64,000 nt of DNA from Lenzites betulinus (Eukaryota > Basidiomycota > Agaricomycetes > Polyporales > Polyporaceae): positions 1 to 64,000 of the forward strand of contig JABYQU010000031.1 in assembly GCA_022264855.1 (NCBI GenBank), written 5' to 3'. The notes below the pieces were generated by a model, which saw only the letters and a list, made by a program, of their open reading frames with translations, ran no database searches and had not been told where the DNA came from. Below, one piece after another: positions 10,843 to 23,115 of this stretch; positions within the stretch are counted from its first letter, which is position 1; each line of letters begins with the position of its first letter. Made by a program: the position numbers and the translations under genes.

Positions 10843-13800
10843 ATGATCACGACTACGGGGGACTCGGAACTGGAGCGACCGACCTGGACGGTATGTTCGA
10901 TACTATACCCTCGCATCAGGAAACGCGTTCTGCTCTGTCGGCGCTATACATCACTATACAGAGCCATACACGACGCACATTTGCCCGCAGTTCCCCTCCA
11001 GGACAGGCTTGGATCAGCCCCAGAACTGGACTCCTGTCGACAGCCTGGTTCTGAGGCTGGTTCAGGTCCTGAAGCCTGTTTAGAAAGTTATTGATCGGAT
11101 AACAAAGCAGCCTACAGTTTGTGCTTTGTTGTCAGATCTCCAAGCCTGTCTCTGGCCCGGAACCAGTAAACCAGCTTTGGGCCTGTTCCTACCCTGTTTT
11201 GGACAAGAACCTTGGGCATTTCACGACGCGCATTTGCCTGCGGTTCCCCTCCGGAACAGGCTTGGAATAGCGCCAAAACTGGACTCCTGTCGACGGCCCG
11301 GTTCTGAGGCTGCCTCAGGTCCTGAAGCTCAGTTAGAAGGTTATTTATTGGATAACAAAGCGGCATACAGTGGCTCTTTGTGCTTTCTTGTCGGTGCTCC
11401 GAGCACCTCTCCAAGCCTGTCTCTGGCCCAGAACTAGGAAACCAGTTCTGGACCTGGACCTACCCTGTTTTGGACCGGAATCTTGGCCCATTGCGCGTCG
11501 TGTTTGCTCGTCGTGATAGAGTGATGGAAATCCCCCCCTAATATACAGAGACACCCGTCTCTATCCAGAGCCGTGTCTCTGCCCGGCTCTGCGCAGAGCC
11601 CTATTAATATAGAGCCACAGAGACGGTTCCCACGGGCTTCTGGCTGCTCTCGCGCGTGTCACGCACTTCGCTGCACTCATAGCGACTCACGAGGATGTGA
11701 GTTTCCGACGCTGGGCAGCCTTCTGTGAGACAATTGAGGTGAAAACAGGAGCACAGGGTTTCTGCATAGAGACAGGTTCTCGGGATAGAGCCATAGAGTC
11801 AGACAGAGCCATAGAGATCTTATCTCTATCCAGAGATAACCGCGTTTCCTGATGCACTCTACCTCATCTCTTGCACTCCACTCGACAGCAACCAAACGAT
11901 TGCGTGGCTAATTTAACTGAAATTTCCTGACATAGGTGCTGCCACCCTCTTCGCCGTGTCCACAGACACCGTCCTTCATCAGCGGGATATCGTTTGGAGA
12001 GGCCTTGTCCTCGACACAGACGCTTCACGCGCAGGTGAGTACTACGCTTGCCTTGCCCATGCCCATCAGCTCATAGTTGTGGAGTAGTCTTCGCTACCGC
12101 GGATGAAGAGCCTGGATCGGATGATTGCCTCCGAGTCTCAGTCTAGCACGGGGTCGACGTCTACGTCGGGGTGGCAAGGGAACGAGATCCCCTACGAGCC
12201 GAGTTTCGAGGTCGAGGTGACTTATCGTTCAACCGGGATGGGCAAAATAGTGGAAGCTGACGCTCACTGGCCTATGTAGCAGGTTGGCGATATCAGAGCA
12301 GTTGATTCAGGATGGCTGGACGACGACGTCGAGGTATGAATATCGGCGTCGTACCGTTGGCTGATGTCTGACTTTGGCGGATGGCTAGGAAGTAATGGTG
12401 GTCAAGAAAAAGAAGCGTAAGCCGCTCAGCGTCATAATCGAGGCGACAGAGGGCATACATTTAAGCCCCACGAAGGTAAAGCATGCTCGAATAAGCCATG
12501 ATACAGGACTCATATATGCCCTGAACAGCCCAGGGTGGCGGTGGTCGGCACCGTCAACGCATCAGATTTTGAGTACATCCGGACGCTGAAGGTGGCCCAG
12601 TACGGGGAATCTCTGATAGCACGCAAACCAGACACCGGGACGGTGCACACAGTCAAGCTGGTTAGGAAGTCCGGTCATAGCGCCTCCGAGCTAGCGAGAC
12701 GTGTTGCCGCTGAACAGAAGATCATGAGGGTATTGACAGAATGTTCGGTGCCGTTCGCAGCGAGGCTGCACTGGAGCTTTGAGGATGACCGGGCGATGTA
12801 TCTCGTCATTGTAGGTGCACTCCACGGCCCACAAATATCCTATCGAGAGGACTGACCAAGGCGTTTCAGGATCGTACGGATGGAAGTAACCTCCGAGGTG
12901 TCGTCGAAACTCAAGGCCCATTGCTTCCACACGATGCTGTCCTATGCGCTGCAGAGCTAGTAAGCGCACTCACAGCTCCATATTGCAGAGACTGAGCAAT
13001 CTTAGATCGAAGGGATTTCTGGAATGCACGCTCTCGGTATCGTGCATACGTCTTTAAGACCCGAAAGCATTTTTGTAGGCGAAGATGGGCACGTCTTCAT
13101 CTCCGACTTCGACGATGCCGTTTTTCTACAGGACGACGTTGAGCGACAGGAAACAACATGCGGAACGCCTCGGACGACGACGTCTCCGGAATACCAAGCG
13201 CCTGAGATGGTGTTGGAATGGGAGTATGACTACGCCGTTGATTGGTGGAGTTTTGGCTTGGTGTTATTCTGGACGCTCACTGGAACGGTGCGTTGGTCTT
13301 CGCTGATTGCGATCGGCTCTGACTCGCATTCGTTCGCAGCATCCGTTCACTCACGTCGGGGACGCGGACCATCCGTCCATCATCCGAAGCAAAGTCCTCC
13401 ACTCAAGGTTGACGGGAGATCGACTGGGAATGGATGAGGACGCTTATCAGCTCATTTCACGGGTAGGTGCCTATCGCTTTTTAGGAGGTATACTTCTATC
13501 TTAATGTGGCTCAATAGTGCCTTCAACGCAATCCCGCACTTCGGATTGATGGGGTAGGTGTGAAAATGCACGCATACTTCCAGGGAATGTCAGTAGTGCA
13601 CTGTGAGCACGCTCTGGTGTCAGTAACGTTGCTTACTCCCTTTCGCAGCGATTGGAAAGACGTCGCCGCCAAGCAGATTGAGGGTAACGCTTGACATTCG
13701 AATGATGAATGTTCGCTCACAATATTACAGCTCCCTTCGCGTGCCATAGCGGTCTCCCCCTGCCGGAGCTTGACGATAACGAACTTGACTTTGGGCATGA

Positions 13801-14866
13801 CGCACTACCAATCGCCACTTCTGCAGCAGATTCTTTCGCTTTTGACTGGAAACACAGCGCTCTCTCTGCAGGAACAACACAATCCTCTGGCTTGTCTGAG
13901 GTCCGCGATCGTCTGCAGGCTCTACGTGCCGACCACAGATTCAGCGACACTACACTCAAACCTGAGCACTTTGCTGCATCTCCGTTCTTGGACGAGATCT
14001 CTGCCTCTGCTAGCTCGCCTGATCTGCAGACTCAAGGATGTCCCTCCGGCGAATTCGGGACGCTGCCTAGTGGTGTCTCTGGCTCATCTGCGCGGATCGG
14101 GAACCTGCGGCGCTACTCGAGCCTCACCTTCGACCTGCAGAGCTCGCACTCTAGGACATCCATGAGGCCGGTCGCAGAGGACTCCGCTGGGGAGCGTGCC
14201 GCGTCGGTCTCTCCTGTGCCGCTGCGCCACGCCCGGTCTATCCTAGGCCTGTCTCTGACTCTGGGGAGCACCGACGACTCGCTGGACTCTCCGAGCTGGG
14301 CGAGCAGACTGCGCCGCCGGACGCGCCCGGAGACGCCCCCCTTGGTGGTGCCACCACCACCACCGGAGCTGCCCAAGGGCGTGCGGCAGATCGGCAGCGG
14401 GATCGGGTACACGCGGCGCGCGGAGGCGCGCCGCTCGGTCCTGACGCTCGCGAGCCTCACGCCGCGGACGTGCCAGAGCATGTTCAGCGGGCGGCTCCCG
14501 AAGTTCGGCGGGCGGCGCAAGCAGAAGGAACACGGCGAGAAGGGCGGCGGTGTGTCGAGCGCCGGCGAGCCGAGCGCGGACGCGGACGAGGGCGATGGGG
14601 AGGAGGACCCGATGGACGAGGTCATGCGCGAGATATATGGGGACGACTGGGCAGCGGCGGCGGGCTGCTCGCCGGTGGAAGGGCAGGCGGCGCGCCGGGG
14701 CGGGTCGAGCGTGCGGCTTTGCGAGCGGGATGGGGCGCGCGTTGGGCTGGGCTGGGACGATGCGCTGACGCGGTTCAGGTCGCGCCCGGTGGATGCCTCG
14801 TTTGCGGGCCCGGACAGCACGCTGAGGCTGGTGTCGCCGTCGACGCCGCGGTTGGGCATGTACTGA
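10843..14866 (+). CDS. AGC-family protein pseudokinase
   Basis: Twelve exons (10843-10890, 11936-12034, 12088-12216, 12283-12333, 12389-12475, 12529-12810, 12870-12959, 13006-13287, 13340-13462, 13518-13588, 13649-13683, 13731-14866) give 810 residues. The kinase-like domain spans about 150-415 and ends in an AGC-type tail, AYFQGIDWKDVAAKQI. The ATP-lysine equivalent is kept (HTVK, Lys181), as are SPEYQAPEM and DWWSFG. The catalytic core is ruined: the glycine loop reads KVAQYGESLI, the HRDLKPEN loop reads HTSLRPES (276-283, no catalytic Asp or metal-binding Asn), and DFG reads DFD (296-298). The 380-residue C-terminal extension is Ser-rich and disordered-looking. It is most likely a scaffold or allosteric pseudokinase. 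The first exon (MITTTGDSELERPTWT) is separated by a 1045-nt intron full of repeats, so the true start is less certain than the rest. Confidence 0.82.
10969..11515. mobile_element. MITE copy A, interrupted by copy B
   Basis: The left end CACGACGCACATTTGCCC is matched by the reverse complement of the right end (CACGACGAGCAAATGCCC), and ATA flanks both sides (10966-10968 and 11516-11518) as a 3-bp target duplication. Removing nested copy B (11222-11502 plus one TTT) leaves a 263-bp element with no coding capacity. It lies in intron 1 of the pseudokinase gene. CAC-ended TIRs with 3-bp duplications recall CACTA-type elements; that assignment is inference. Confidence 0.75.
11222..11502. mobile_element. 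MITE copy B, nested in copy A
   Basis: This 281-bp unit begins CACGACGCGCATTTG and ends in CGCGTCGTG, its imperfect inverted repeat, with TTT on both sides (11219-11221, 11503-11505). Its interior is similar to copy A and to the element at 30947-31201, sharing a CCAGAACTGGACTCCTGTC-like core. Confidence 0.75.
11528..11850. repeat. AGAGAC/GTCTCT-rich imperfect repeats
   Basis: Short direct and inverted copies of AGAGAC, GTCTCT and ATAGAGCC-like words recur through this part of the pseudokinase intron. They could fold into hairpins. No clear element boundaries were found. Confidence 0.4.
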
Positions 14867-15466
14867 CCTGGCTGGTGTGGAGGGGCGGTTTCGACTGTAC
14901 ATGTGTTCTTTTGATTTGTAGTATACAGGTTATCCAGGTTTTTGAGAGTTATAGACGATATCTTTCGAGAATGCACCGAATTCGTGTGACCTACGTGAAG
15001 AGCTTTTGCTGCGAATTCGTGAGCCTGACTCGAGGGAGCCTCAGGCCCTGGCAGCCTAGCCTCAGGGTCTACTACTAGTACGTATACTAGTGCTTCCGCT
15101 TCTACCTCTTCTCGCTCTCATCGATAATACTGCGCCCGATGGGTAGGCGTCCGCACATTCGCCCCGCGAAGCCACCTCCGAACTCTGCGAACAGACGCTC
15201 CCAAATTATCGCCCTGATAGAGATGGGGAGACACACACACACTCGGCCGGCCGGCCCTCTCGCCTGCAGCATCTCAATTGCCATCGCACGCCTTCATACA
15301 AGCGTACACACACGCCTACAACCCATGACCCCGCCCGCCCGTCCTCCGCAAGCTAGAAGCCCGCAACCCCCACTCTCCGTCCCTGGACCGCTCCCATCTG
15401 CCCTGGCTGCCCCCACCCCCTGCGGACTGGGGTAACGGGGTTGGGCCGGGTCCAACGTGTCGACGC
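14867..15466. other. Convergent intergenic
   Basis: Lies between the 3' ends of the pseudokinase (plus) and the MYST acetyltransferase (minus). No gene recognised. A palindromic GGCCGGCCGGCC run occurs near 15244-15255. Confidence 0.5.
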
Positions 15467-17966
15467 TCACAGCAGAACGTGCGCGAGATCCATGCACATC
15501 CGCTTCACGTCCCGCTGCTTCGCGACGGCCTCGACCATCGCGCGCGTCACCACGATCACGTCGCCCGTCCCCGTCTGCATCTGCGCCGCGCCCTCCGTCT
15601 CCGCGCCGTCGTCCTCTCCCGTGCGCGAGCGGTCGTCGGCGGGGGGCGGGGCGTCGTCCGCGCGCCGGCGCACGAGCAGGCCGCACTCGTGCAGCGCGAA
15701 CGCGGCGTCGTCGACGCGCAGGTGCGTCGCGCGCGCGATGTCCGCGAGCGTGCAACGCACGGCGACGTGCGTCGTCGCGCTCCCGTCCGCGTGCGCGGTC
15801 GTCTCGAGCGCGCGGAGCGTGGCCCACAGCGGGTCTGGGCGCGCGTGTGTCAGCGCGCGGTCGGGATCACGGATGTGCGGGCGAGGCTGGATGGGGACGG
15901 GGAAGCGGATGGGGGTGGAGGGAGAAGCGGAGGGGGTGGGAGGGGAGATGTGGAAGGGTGGAAGGAAGGGTGGGATGGAAGAAGGAGAGAAGGGACGGGC
16001 GGCGTACCGTTCATGTCGTTCGCGTGTGCGGTCCGCAGCGCGAGCGCCGCCGCGGGGATCTCCTCGCCATCCCAGCCTTTGGTGCTTTTGCGCTTCTTCG
16101 TGCGTGACGCGGTCGAGCCGTCTTCGGTGTCGCGCGCGGACGGTGACTGCACGAACGCGTCGGCGACGTCGCCCACCACGCCGGTCGTCACGACCTGCGC
16201 CGTATCTGGGGGGAGCACCGAGAGCAGCCGCCTGCGGGTGGCGGGTCAGGTAAGATGTTGATAGGGATGAGAGATGCTGTAGTTGAGCGGAACGGGCGCG
16301 AATGGGAAAGGAGGGACGCGTACCGGAAGAACCGCACGAGCGTCGAGATCCAATAGGTGAGGTAACTCCGGAGCCCGAGGTCAGAGAGCGGCCGCTCGGG
16401 CGTGCCGACCTTGCCTGCGCGCCGGGACAGTTCGTAGCCTAATCCGTGCATCAGCTACCTAAATCCACCCGAGAGCGAAGTGTGGCCCACGCCCGGCGCA
16501 TTCTGATTGCGCGTAGGGTCAGGTACGGGGGACGCACTGAATTCGATGAGCAGCATGCCGTAGCCCTTCTTTTGGTACGGCGGGAGCACGACGATGCAGG
16601 CGAGGTTGTAATCATCGTACGATACTTTCTCCTGCGGGACGAATGGGGGATCAGCGTGGTGCTCGGGTGCCCGGCCGCGCGCGCGGCTCACCTTGGAGAA
16701 GAACCCGAGGACGTGGTCGCGCTGCGAGTCCGCATCTGTCAAGATGTAGAACAGGACTTCGCGAGGTGAGTACTGGCGTCAGCGCCGCGGCGCGCGCGTA
16801 AACGATGACACAATGTGTGCTCACAGTTGTCGCAGTCGAAAAAGAGGGTCTTTATGTCAATGAACAGCTTGCCGAACAGCGACAGGTTCTGGCAATAGAG
16901 CTAGCCGACACACAGGTGCGAGGCCGTCAGCGCCCGATCGATGCACGCGAGGACTTAGGGGGCGAGCAGGCACGGCGCACCTTCTCCTTTGCGCCATCGA
17001 CTTCCCAGATGATATGCGCGCCGCGCTGATAGACTTTACGCCCTGGCGGACTCCGCCGAGCACACTTTTTCTAAGCCCCCTGGCGGCCGTCAGCGCGGCG
17101 AGACGGAAGGCGCAGCTGGGCGGACGCACGACGTGCAGCTCCCACGAGAGCCCCTCGGCCATGTACTTGAAACAGCGGTCGCAGACCCAGAGCGTCGCGT
17201 GGTGGCCCGTGCCGTGGCTGCGTCCCAGCCCGCCTGCGACGAGGTCGGACGACCGGCCACGGAGAGAAGCGCGGGAGACGCCCGCGATCTTGGAGGCAGA
17301 CTGGGGCGTGTGCACGCCGGGCGTGCCTGCGTCGTCCGCATCGCCCTCGCTCAGGGGGTATGGCGAGAAGTACCTGCGCTGCTGGCTCAGTATCGCATCT
17401 TCGAAGGGGACGGCGACTGCGGTGCGCGCAGGCAGGCAGGGCGTACCACGTCTTGATCTGCCACCGCCCGAAGACGACCTTGTCGAAGTTGCGCTTTGCG
17501 GTGATCTGCCTGTGCAGCTGCATGTCGAGCTCCTCCTCCGTGGCCGGGGCCACGCTCTCCTGCTTCACGGGCGACGCGTGCCCCGCTGCGCCTGTGTCTG
17601 TGTGCGCACGCGGCTTGCCGGGCGAGCCAGTGCGCCGCGCGCCGTCGCTCTCGGAGAGCCCTCTCTTTCTCTTGCGACGCGTGCCGTTCCCCGCCACGTC
17701 CGCCTCGTGCGACACAGCAGGCCGCACGTCGCGCGCGCGCACCCACTCGTCGAGCCGTTTGTCCGTGTTCGCATAGTGCACGTACACGTCCTCCCCGTTG
17801 CGCTCGAGGACGTGGGCCTCGTCTGTGAGCACGCCCGCGCAGGGCCCGGTCAAGCACGCACAGGACGCAGGGGGCAGGGGCACTCACGCTCGACGCCGTC
17901 TTTGGTCACGGTGCAGACCTCGCTGTCGCCCGCATGGGAGTCCGCCGGCTGGAACGTCTTGGGCAT
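15467..17966 (-). CDS. ESA1: MYST-family histone acetyltransferase, Esa1/Tip60 type
   Basis: Ten exons (17966-17888, 17822-17447, 17373-17130, 17070-16981, 16900-16825, 16756-16692, 16631-16538, 16438-16324, 16231-16008, 15834-15467) give 576 residues. A chromo-barrel comes first ([24 protein letters not shown]). The MYST domain follows: [15 protein letters not shown], a zinc-finger segment [11 protein letters not shown] ending in KKC, and [32 protein letters not shown] carries Cys322 and the acetyl-CoA loop QKKGYG, and [10 protein letters not shown] carries Glu356. The Cys-Glu spacing of 34 matches yeast Esa1 (C304/E338). Esa1 is the catalytic subunit of NuA4, acetylating H4 and H2A. After RFFR a charged low-complexity insert (about 75 residues with KKRK) separates a divergent C-terminal segment ending MDLAHVLL. 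Intron 9 (173 nt) is purine-rich and repetitive. Confidence 0.88.
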
Positions 17967-18852
17967 GAGGCTCCGGCGCGCTTCGCGGCTTCTGTGCGTC
18001 TGTATGCAGCGTCCGCGTGTCTTGGCGGACGAGTCGAGCAGGTGCGGGCCTGGAGGTTGTGCGGGATGACGTGCGGGGCACACGGTGTATGTCCGTCTTG
18101 TGCGGGTGACACAGGGACTGGGGAGAAGCAGGCGGCTGGACGCGCGCGAGGCTCGTGGTGGTTGCGGAGGAAGATGGTTTCAACTCTCCCGTGCGATTCG
18201 GGCAATGCCCGCACACAACTATGGGTGCCTGCATACTTGCCGGCTGCACTCGCCGCCATGTACACGTCAATCTATCGCGTTTGTCGCGGTGTTTGTCTTA
18301 CCATTCATGCATAGTCACACAGTCGAAGTGAGTATCCGACATGAAGTACCCTGATACCGCGATTGCCCCCCGCAGATGAACGTATGGGCGTGCGCAGTGA
18401 ACTCAGATCACTCTGAAGACCCTTATTTACGAAATGCGTCCAGAAATATGGACCCTGAGGCCGGATTGTGCGCAAGTTTCACCTTGACCGCGATCAAATG
18501 TGTGGCCGGTGAGTGCAGGACAATCAGAGACGATCTGCGGTGCGTTGCCATCCGGCGGAAGCGAGTTTCCCTTCGCTACAGACGCATTCTACCTGGTGTC
18601 ATTGCGCCAAGTCTCAGCATGGTCGATAATGTACATCGATACAACCAACTGAGAATTTCATCATCCTGAAAAAGCGACTGCGACAGCTCCGCGCGGCGGA
18701 CGGAGATGACATCGAGAGACCATGAAGATAACATGCGGCATGGGCTTGAGCGTACTGGTCGTGGGGCTTGCATAGCATAGGATACAGGTACGGGTACGAC
18801 GACGGCGGGGTGGGGTGGGCGAGAGGCTGCGGGGGAGTAAGGTACGTCCAAT
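17967..18852. other. Intergenic
   Basis: Holds the acetyltransferase promoter and the eL19 3' region. Short frames show no domain. Confidence 0.45.
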
Positions 18853-19559
18853 TTACTGGAGGACGGGCGCATCGTGCTCGACAGCGAGGACAGCCTGCCT
18901 CTTCTCCGCAACACGGGCAGCGCGACGCTCGCGGGCCGCCTGTAGGGACTGTAAGTGGCTGCGATCGCTTGATCGGAAGAGAGTTACTAACCTTGTTCTT
19001 GACACGGCGGGCCTCCATCTGGTCCGAGAGGACCTTGGTGCGGGACTTCTCAGCCTTGGCCTTGTGGATGTACTCCATGAGGACACGCTTGTTCTTGAAG
19101 ACGTTACCTTTGGACTTCTGGTAGAGCGAGTGGTAGCTGGGGAGCACGAGCGCCCATATATGAGGGCCCATCGCGCATCTGAAAAATCCCATCGGACACT
19201 CACAGGTGCTTGTCAATCTTGCCCGCCTCCCGGTACTTCCTCAGCAGCCGACGCAGAACCCGCTGTCTCCGCATCCACTGGACCTTCGTGGGCATACGAG
19301 CATCGGCGGTACCCTTCCTCTTACCGGGGCCGGTGTGGCGACCCTTGCGCTTCGCGGCGAGGAGGTCCCGGGTGCGCGCACGCGAGTGGACGGTGGTGGG
19401 CTTGACGATGATACGACCGTCCTTGATGAGCTTCTTGACGTGGGTGCGCGAGTTGGCATTGCCAATCTCAGCCTGCTCGTTGGGGTCGAGCCAGATTTTT
19501 CGCTTGCCGACGCCCGAGACGGATGCGGCCAGGCGCTTTTGGGACCGGAGGTTGACCAT
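18853..19559 (-). CDS. RPL19: 60S ribosomal protein eL19
   Basis: Three exons (19559-19204, 19136-18992, 18939-18853) give 195 residues. The N-terminus [20 protein letters not shown], then [34 protein letters not shown] and [18 protein letters not shown] are near-invariant in eukaryotic eL19. The C-terminal helix rich in Arg, Ala and Lys is also present. The protein is part of the large ribosomal subunit in the cytoplasm. Length is typical of fungal eL19. Confidence 0.96.
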
Positions 19560-21219
19560 GGCGGCTGCGAGAAAACGGACAAAGAGAGCGACAGACGGTC
19601 AGGGGGTCGTTGGGCGGGCGTCGGGGGCGACAGCGAGCTCACCTTGTTCTTGAGGAGGGTCGATGGGGAGCGTGTGGCCTGTCCGAGTGCGGGAACGCAG
19701 GCAGAGCTTACGTGAGCGAAGCCACTCGGCGAGTGCCGAAACCCTATCAGCGAGCTGTACAGCACCGGCACGTCGGGCGCACAGGCGCTGGACCCTGTGG
19801 TCGTCTGCGCTTGTCTTTTCCGGGCTGCTACCACCTGCTGCTTGTGCGTGCTGGGCTGAACGTGATGCAACGTTGTGCGGCTCTATCGATCCTCTTTGTC
19901 TCGTTTCGTTTCACCTGCTCCCCGGGCCTTGGGGCGATCGGATTCACCGCTTCTCTGTTGCCCGCAGCTTCCGGCTAGCCGCAGTGGGCCGCTCGTTGCA
20001 AATGTCATTGTCTGTGCCCCTTCGAGCTCGGCTTTTCTCCAGCACGGTCGCAGGTCTGTACGCCGAAGTCGCTGGAATGTCGTACCTGCCGTCATCTGTC
20101 CTGCTATGTCGATGTGCACTACGTGCCGGGCGAGAAGGCTCTGTCACTGCGCTTGGCCTGCGCTCATTGTTCGCGCAGGGGCATCTGCTGTCTCGAGTTG
20201 TCTGGAATGCTCCCAGGACGAAGCCGAGTTCACCCGACGCTGACAGGGCGCTCTCACTGGCCGGCGTCGGCGCATGCTCTGCGGTGGCTCCGTGGCTGCA
20301 CTCGGTCCCACTGGACGGTTTTCGTTACCGGATTGCGGAGGCTCGCACACAGTTCGGCATGGGGCATGTATGCCCTGCAGGGATGAGAGGGAGGACGCTC
20401 TCGGGCGTTCTGGACGGGTGGCCGAGCGGGAAGAGCCAATCAGGCGGGGGTTGAAAGGGAAGGCGCGAGTCTATGGCGAAAAGCGCGCTCTGGAGGTTCG
20501 TTATCTCGGACGCTCTACAGAGACTGGGATCATACGCAGTGGTTCGCTGTATTCTGTACACATGAGGGACGAGTTTAGCTCGGGAAATGAAGGGCCTTCT
20601 ATCAGATCCGTGGCAGGAGCGGGGACGATGCACGGGACGAGGGGGTGGGATGTCCGTCCGCAGGGATCACCTCGTGGCCGACGAGAAGGGCGGCTGGGGC
20701 CGATGGCCACGGCGGAAGACGGTGCGGGCGCTGTGGCCGCTGCTGGCGGGTGGTGCGCCGGCGGCCACGCGGGCGCTGGTCACTGTCAGGACTCGAGCAC
20801 GGCGGCGGCCTGGCAGGGGACGTCGGCGGCGGACGCGAGCAGGTCGGCGCGGGAGGGCCTCGAGGACGGCAGATAGACGCGGGCTTAGTCAGCGACGGAT
20901 AAAAACGAGGGGCGAGTGGCGCCGTGGACGGTTTTGCTCCGGTTCGTCTGCTCAGGCTCTCTCTCTCCTCCGCCGTCCATTATACATACACCAGCCCGGC
21001 GAGTGGGCACGCCCCTGCCCTCGCCCTCGCCCCGTCGTCTGTCCCCCGCCAGCCATCTCTACGCCCAGCACCGTCATGATATCCCAATAAACGCGCCCCC
21101 GCAACACCACGCTCGCCCCCCAGCTCTCTTAATCGCCATCCTCGCGCCCCATCTCCCCTCCCATCCTCCCTCTCTCCCTGCCCACCATTCCCCCTCCGCC
21201 CCGCTCTGCCCTCCCCCGC
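19560..21219. other. Intergenic, divergent promoters of eL19 and HAL4-like kinase
   Basis: No gene was recognised in these 1.66 kb. The stretch from about 20940 to 21219 is strongly pyrimidine-rich on the plus strand, as is common just upstream of basidiomycete start codons. The other open frames are unlike any family I know. Confidence 0.5.
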
Positions 21220-23115
21220 ATGGCCGACACCACCACCGACACCACCCAGACAGAGGGCGATAGTCCCGAGGGCGCAGACAAACCACCGCATGGTATGCAT
21301 TCTCCCCCCCTGCATTGCTCGCCACCCCTCACCTCCCCGTTCTGCCCACCCCCCGTCCTGCAGGTCATACAAACGGAAAGTCTCGCTTCCGCCGGCCCTC
21401 TGCCCATGGCAGGGCTATAGCCACATCTGAATCGGTAGACGCCCACGTCCCTTTACCGCCGCCTGATACCCACCTCTACGACAAGTCCCCCGGCCACACC
21501 CGCAAGAGTCTAGAGGAGATCGCAAGGCTCGACAAGTTGGACAAGCTCGCCATGAACGGCATCGCCCCCCACCTCAAGCAGAATTCGTCCTCCACCACCG
21601 GCTCCATCACCCCCTCCTCCAGCGAGTCGCCCTCCGTGTCGGAATGCGGCAGCTGGAGCGTCCCCTCCACACAACCGCCCAGCAGAGCCCCCAGCATGTC
21701 CGCTGGCGTCTCGGGGGGCAAAATCGTCGCTCCTCCCAAAGAGCCGACGTCCAAGGTTGCCCCTAAGAAGGAACTTCCTCCCCCCACGGCCCCGCGGATA
21801 TCGCCGACTCTCTCCGCCGGCGACGACAAAGCCTCACGCAAGGGCCCTCCCTCCGTCCACTCCGACGGTGGCGGCCAGAAGTTCACGCTCAAGGACCTCC
21901 TCGGTGCCCCCAAGCTCGTCCGCAGGTCTTCCGCCCGCTCCAACGCTAGCAGCAAGAAGTCGAACTCGGATCGCGATGGACGCTCGGACGCGGGTGGGAG
22001 TACAGTGAGCCTGCTCAAGAAGTACGGTGTGTGCGAGAAGGTGGCGATCGGGAAGGGCGCGACCTCCGTCGTCCGCCTCGCCCACAAGTGGGATCGCTCC
22101 GAGGAGAAGCTGTACGCTGTCAAGGTACGTTGCCCCATTCGTCAGCGCAGAGCATGACTAAAACATCCGCTCTGTAGGAATTCCGGAAGCGGAGAAAGAA
22201 CGAAACCGAGAAGGAGTATGTCAAGAAGCTCACGGCGGAGTTCTGCATCTCATCGACGTTGCATCATATCAACGTCGTCGAGACCGTCGACCTTGTCCAG
22301 GACGAGAGCCAGCATTGGTGCGAGGTCATGGAGTTTTGCCCCGGTGGCGACCTGTATGCGGCGATCAAGCGTGGCGGCATGTCCCCGAGCGAAGTGGAGT
22401 GCTGCTTCAAGCAGATCTTGACCGGTGTCGCCTATCTCCACAGTCAAGGCGTGGCCCATCGCGACATCAAGCCGGAGAACCTGTTCTTCGACATGCAGGG
22501 TCACTTGAAGGTACGTCTTGACGTTGACTGATTCCCGATGACATCGGGCTCATCGGCTGGACGGGAAGATTGGTGACTACGGCGCTTCGACCGTGTATCG
22601 TCTGCCTTGGGAGTCGACCATCCATATGTCTACGGGGCTCTGTGGCAGTGAACCGTACATTGCCCCAGAGCAGTTCCTCGGCAAACGTAAGCATACAATC
22701 CTTGTCCTGTCCTGCTTCCTTTCCTGATCGTTTAGGTTCCGCGCATACAGCCTACGACGCGCGCTTAGTCGACATCTGGGCGTGCGGGATTGTCTACTAC
22801 TGCCTGCACTTCCAGGAGCTGCCGTGGACCGTGGCGCAGCCGACCGACCAACTCTTCGCAGCGTACGTCGCCGCGTGCAATACCCCGTCTCAGTCGGCCT
22901 GCCCGCCTACGATCAACAACCTCTCCCCGCGCGCGTGCCGGCCGATCATCCGCAAGATGCTTGAGCCCAACCCGAAGATGCGCTCGCTCATTGAGGACAT
23001 CATCAAGCACCCGTGGATCCAGGGCATTGAAGTGTGTCACGCGGCGGAGAAGGCGACACATGTCCATGTCAATGCGGTCGCGATGTCGAACGCGCAGGTC
23101 CAGTACATGTCCTGA
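21220..23115 (+). CDS. Ser/Thr protein kinase, HAL4/SAT4 (NPR/HAL) type
   Basis: Five exons (21220-21292, 21364-22124, 22178-22510, 22569-22686, 22751-23115) give 549 residues. The N-terminal 240 residues are Ser/Pro-rich and disordered-looking. The kinase domain has IGKGATSVVRLA, YAVKEFRKR, HRDIKPENLFF, then GDYGAS in place of DFG with the Asp kept, and GSEPYIAPEQF, DIWACGIVYYCL and HPWIQGI. The EFRKRRKNETEKEY stretch and the architecture match the fungal HAL kinases that regulate potassium uptake and nutrient permeases. Catalytic residues are all present, so it should be active. The exact paralogue (HAL4, HAL5 or related) is not resolved. Confidence 0.85.

Noticed and set aside
13554..13648. 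Alternative intron start at 13554 (GTAGGT) in the pseudokinase
   Set aside because: Using it loses the AGC-tail sequence AYFQGIDW; reading through to the donor at 13589 restores it exactly.
14113..14976. 287-residue minus-strand frame opposite the pseudokinase tail
   Set aside because: Antisense shadow of a long GC-rich exon; low-complexity Pro/Arg/Ser composition and no start context.
15441..16261. Several 216-270-residue plus-strand frames
   Set aside because: Arg-rich shadows opposite the acetyltransferase C-terminal exons and a purine-rich intron.
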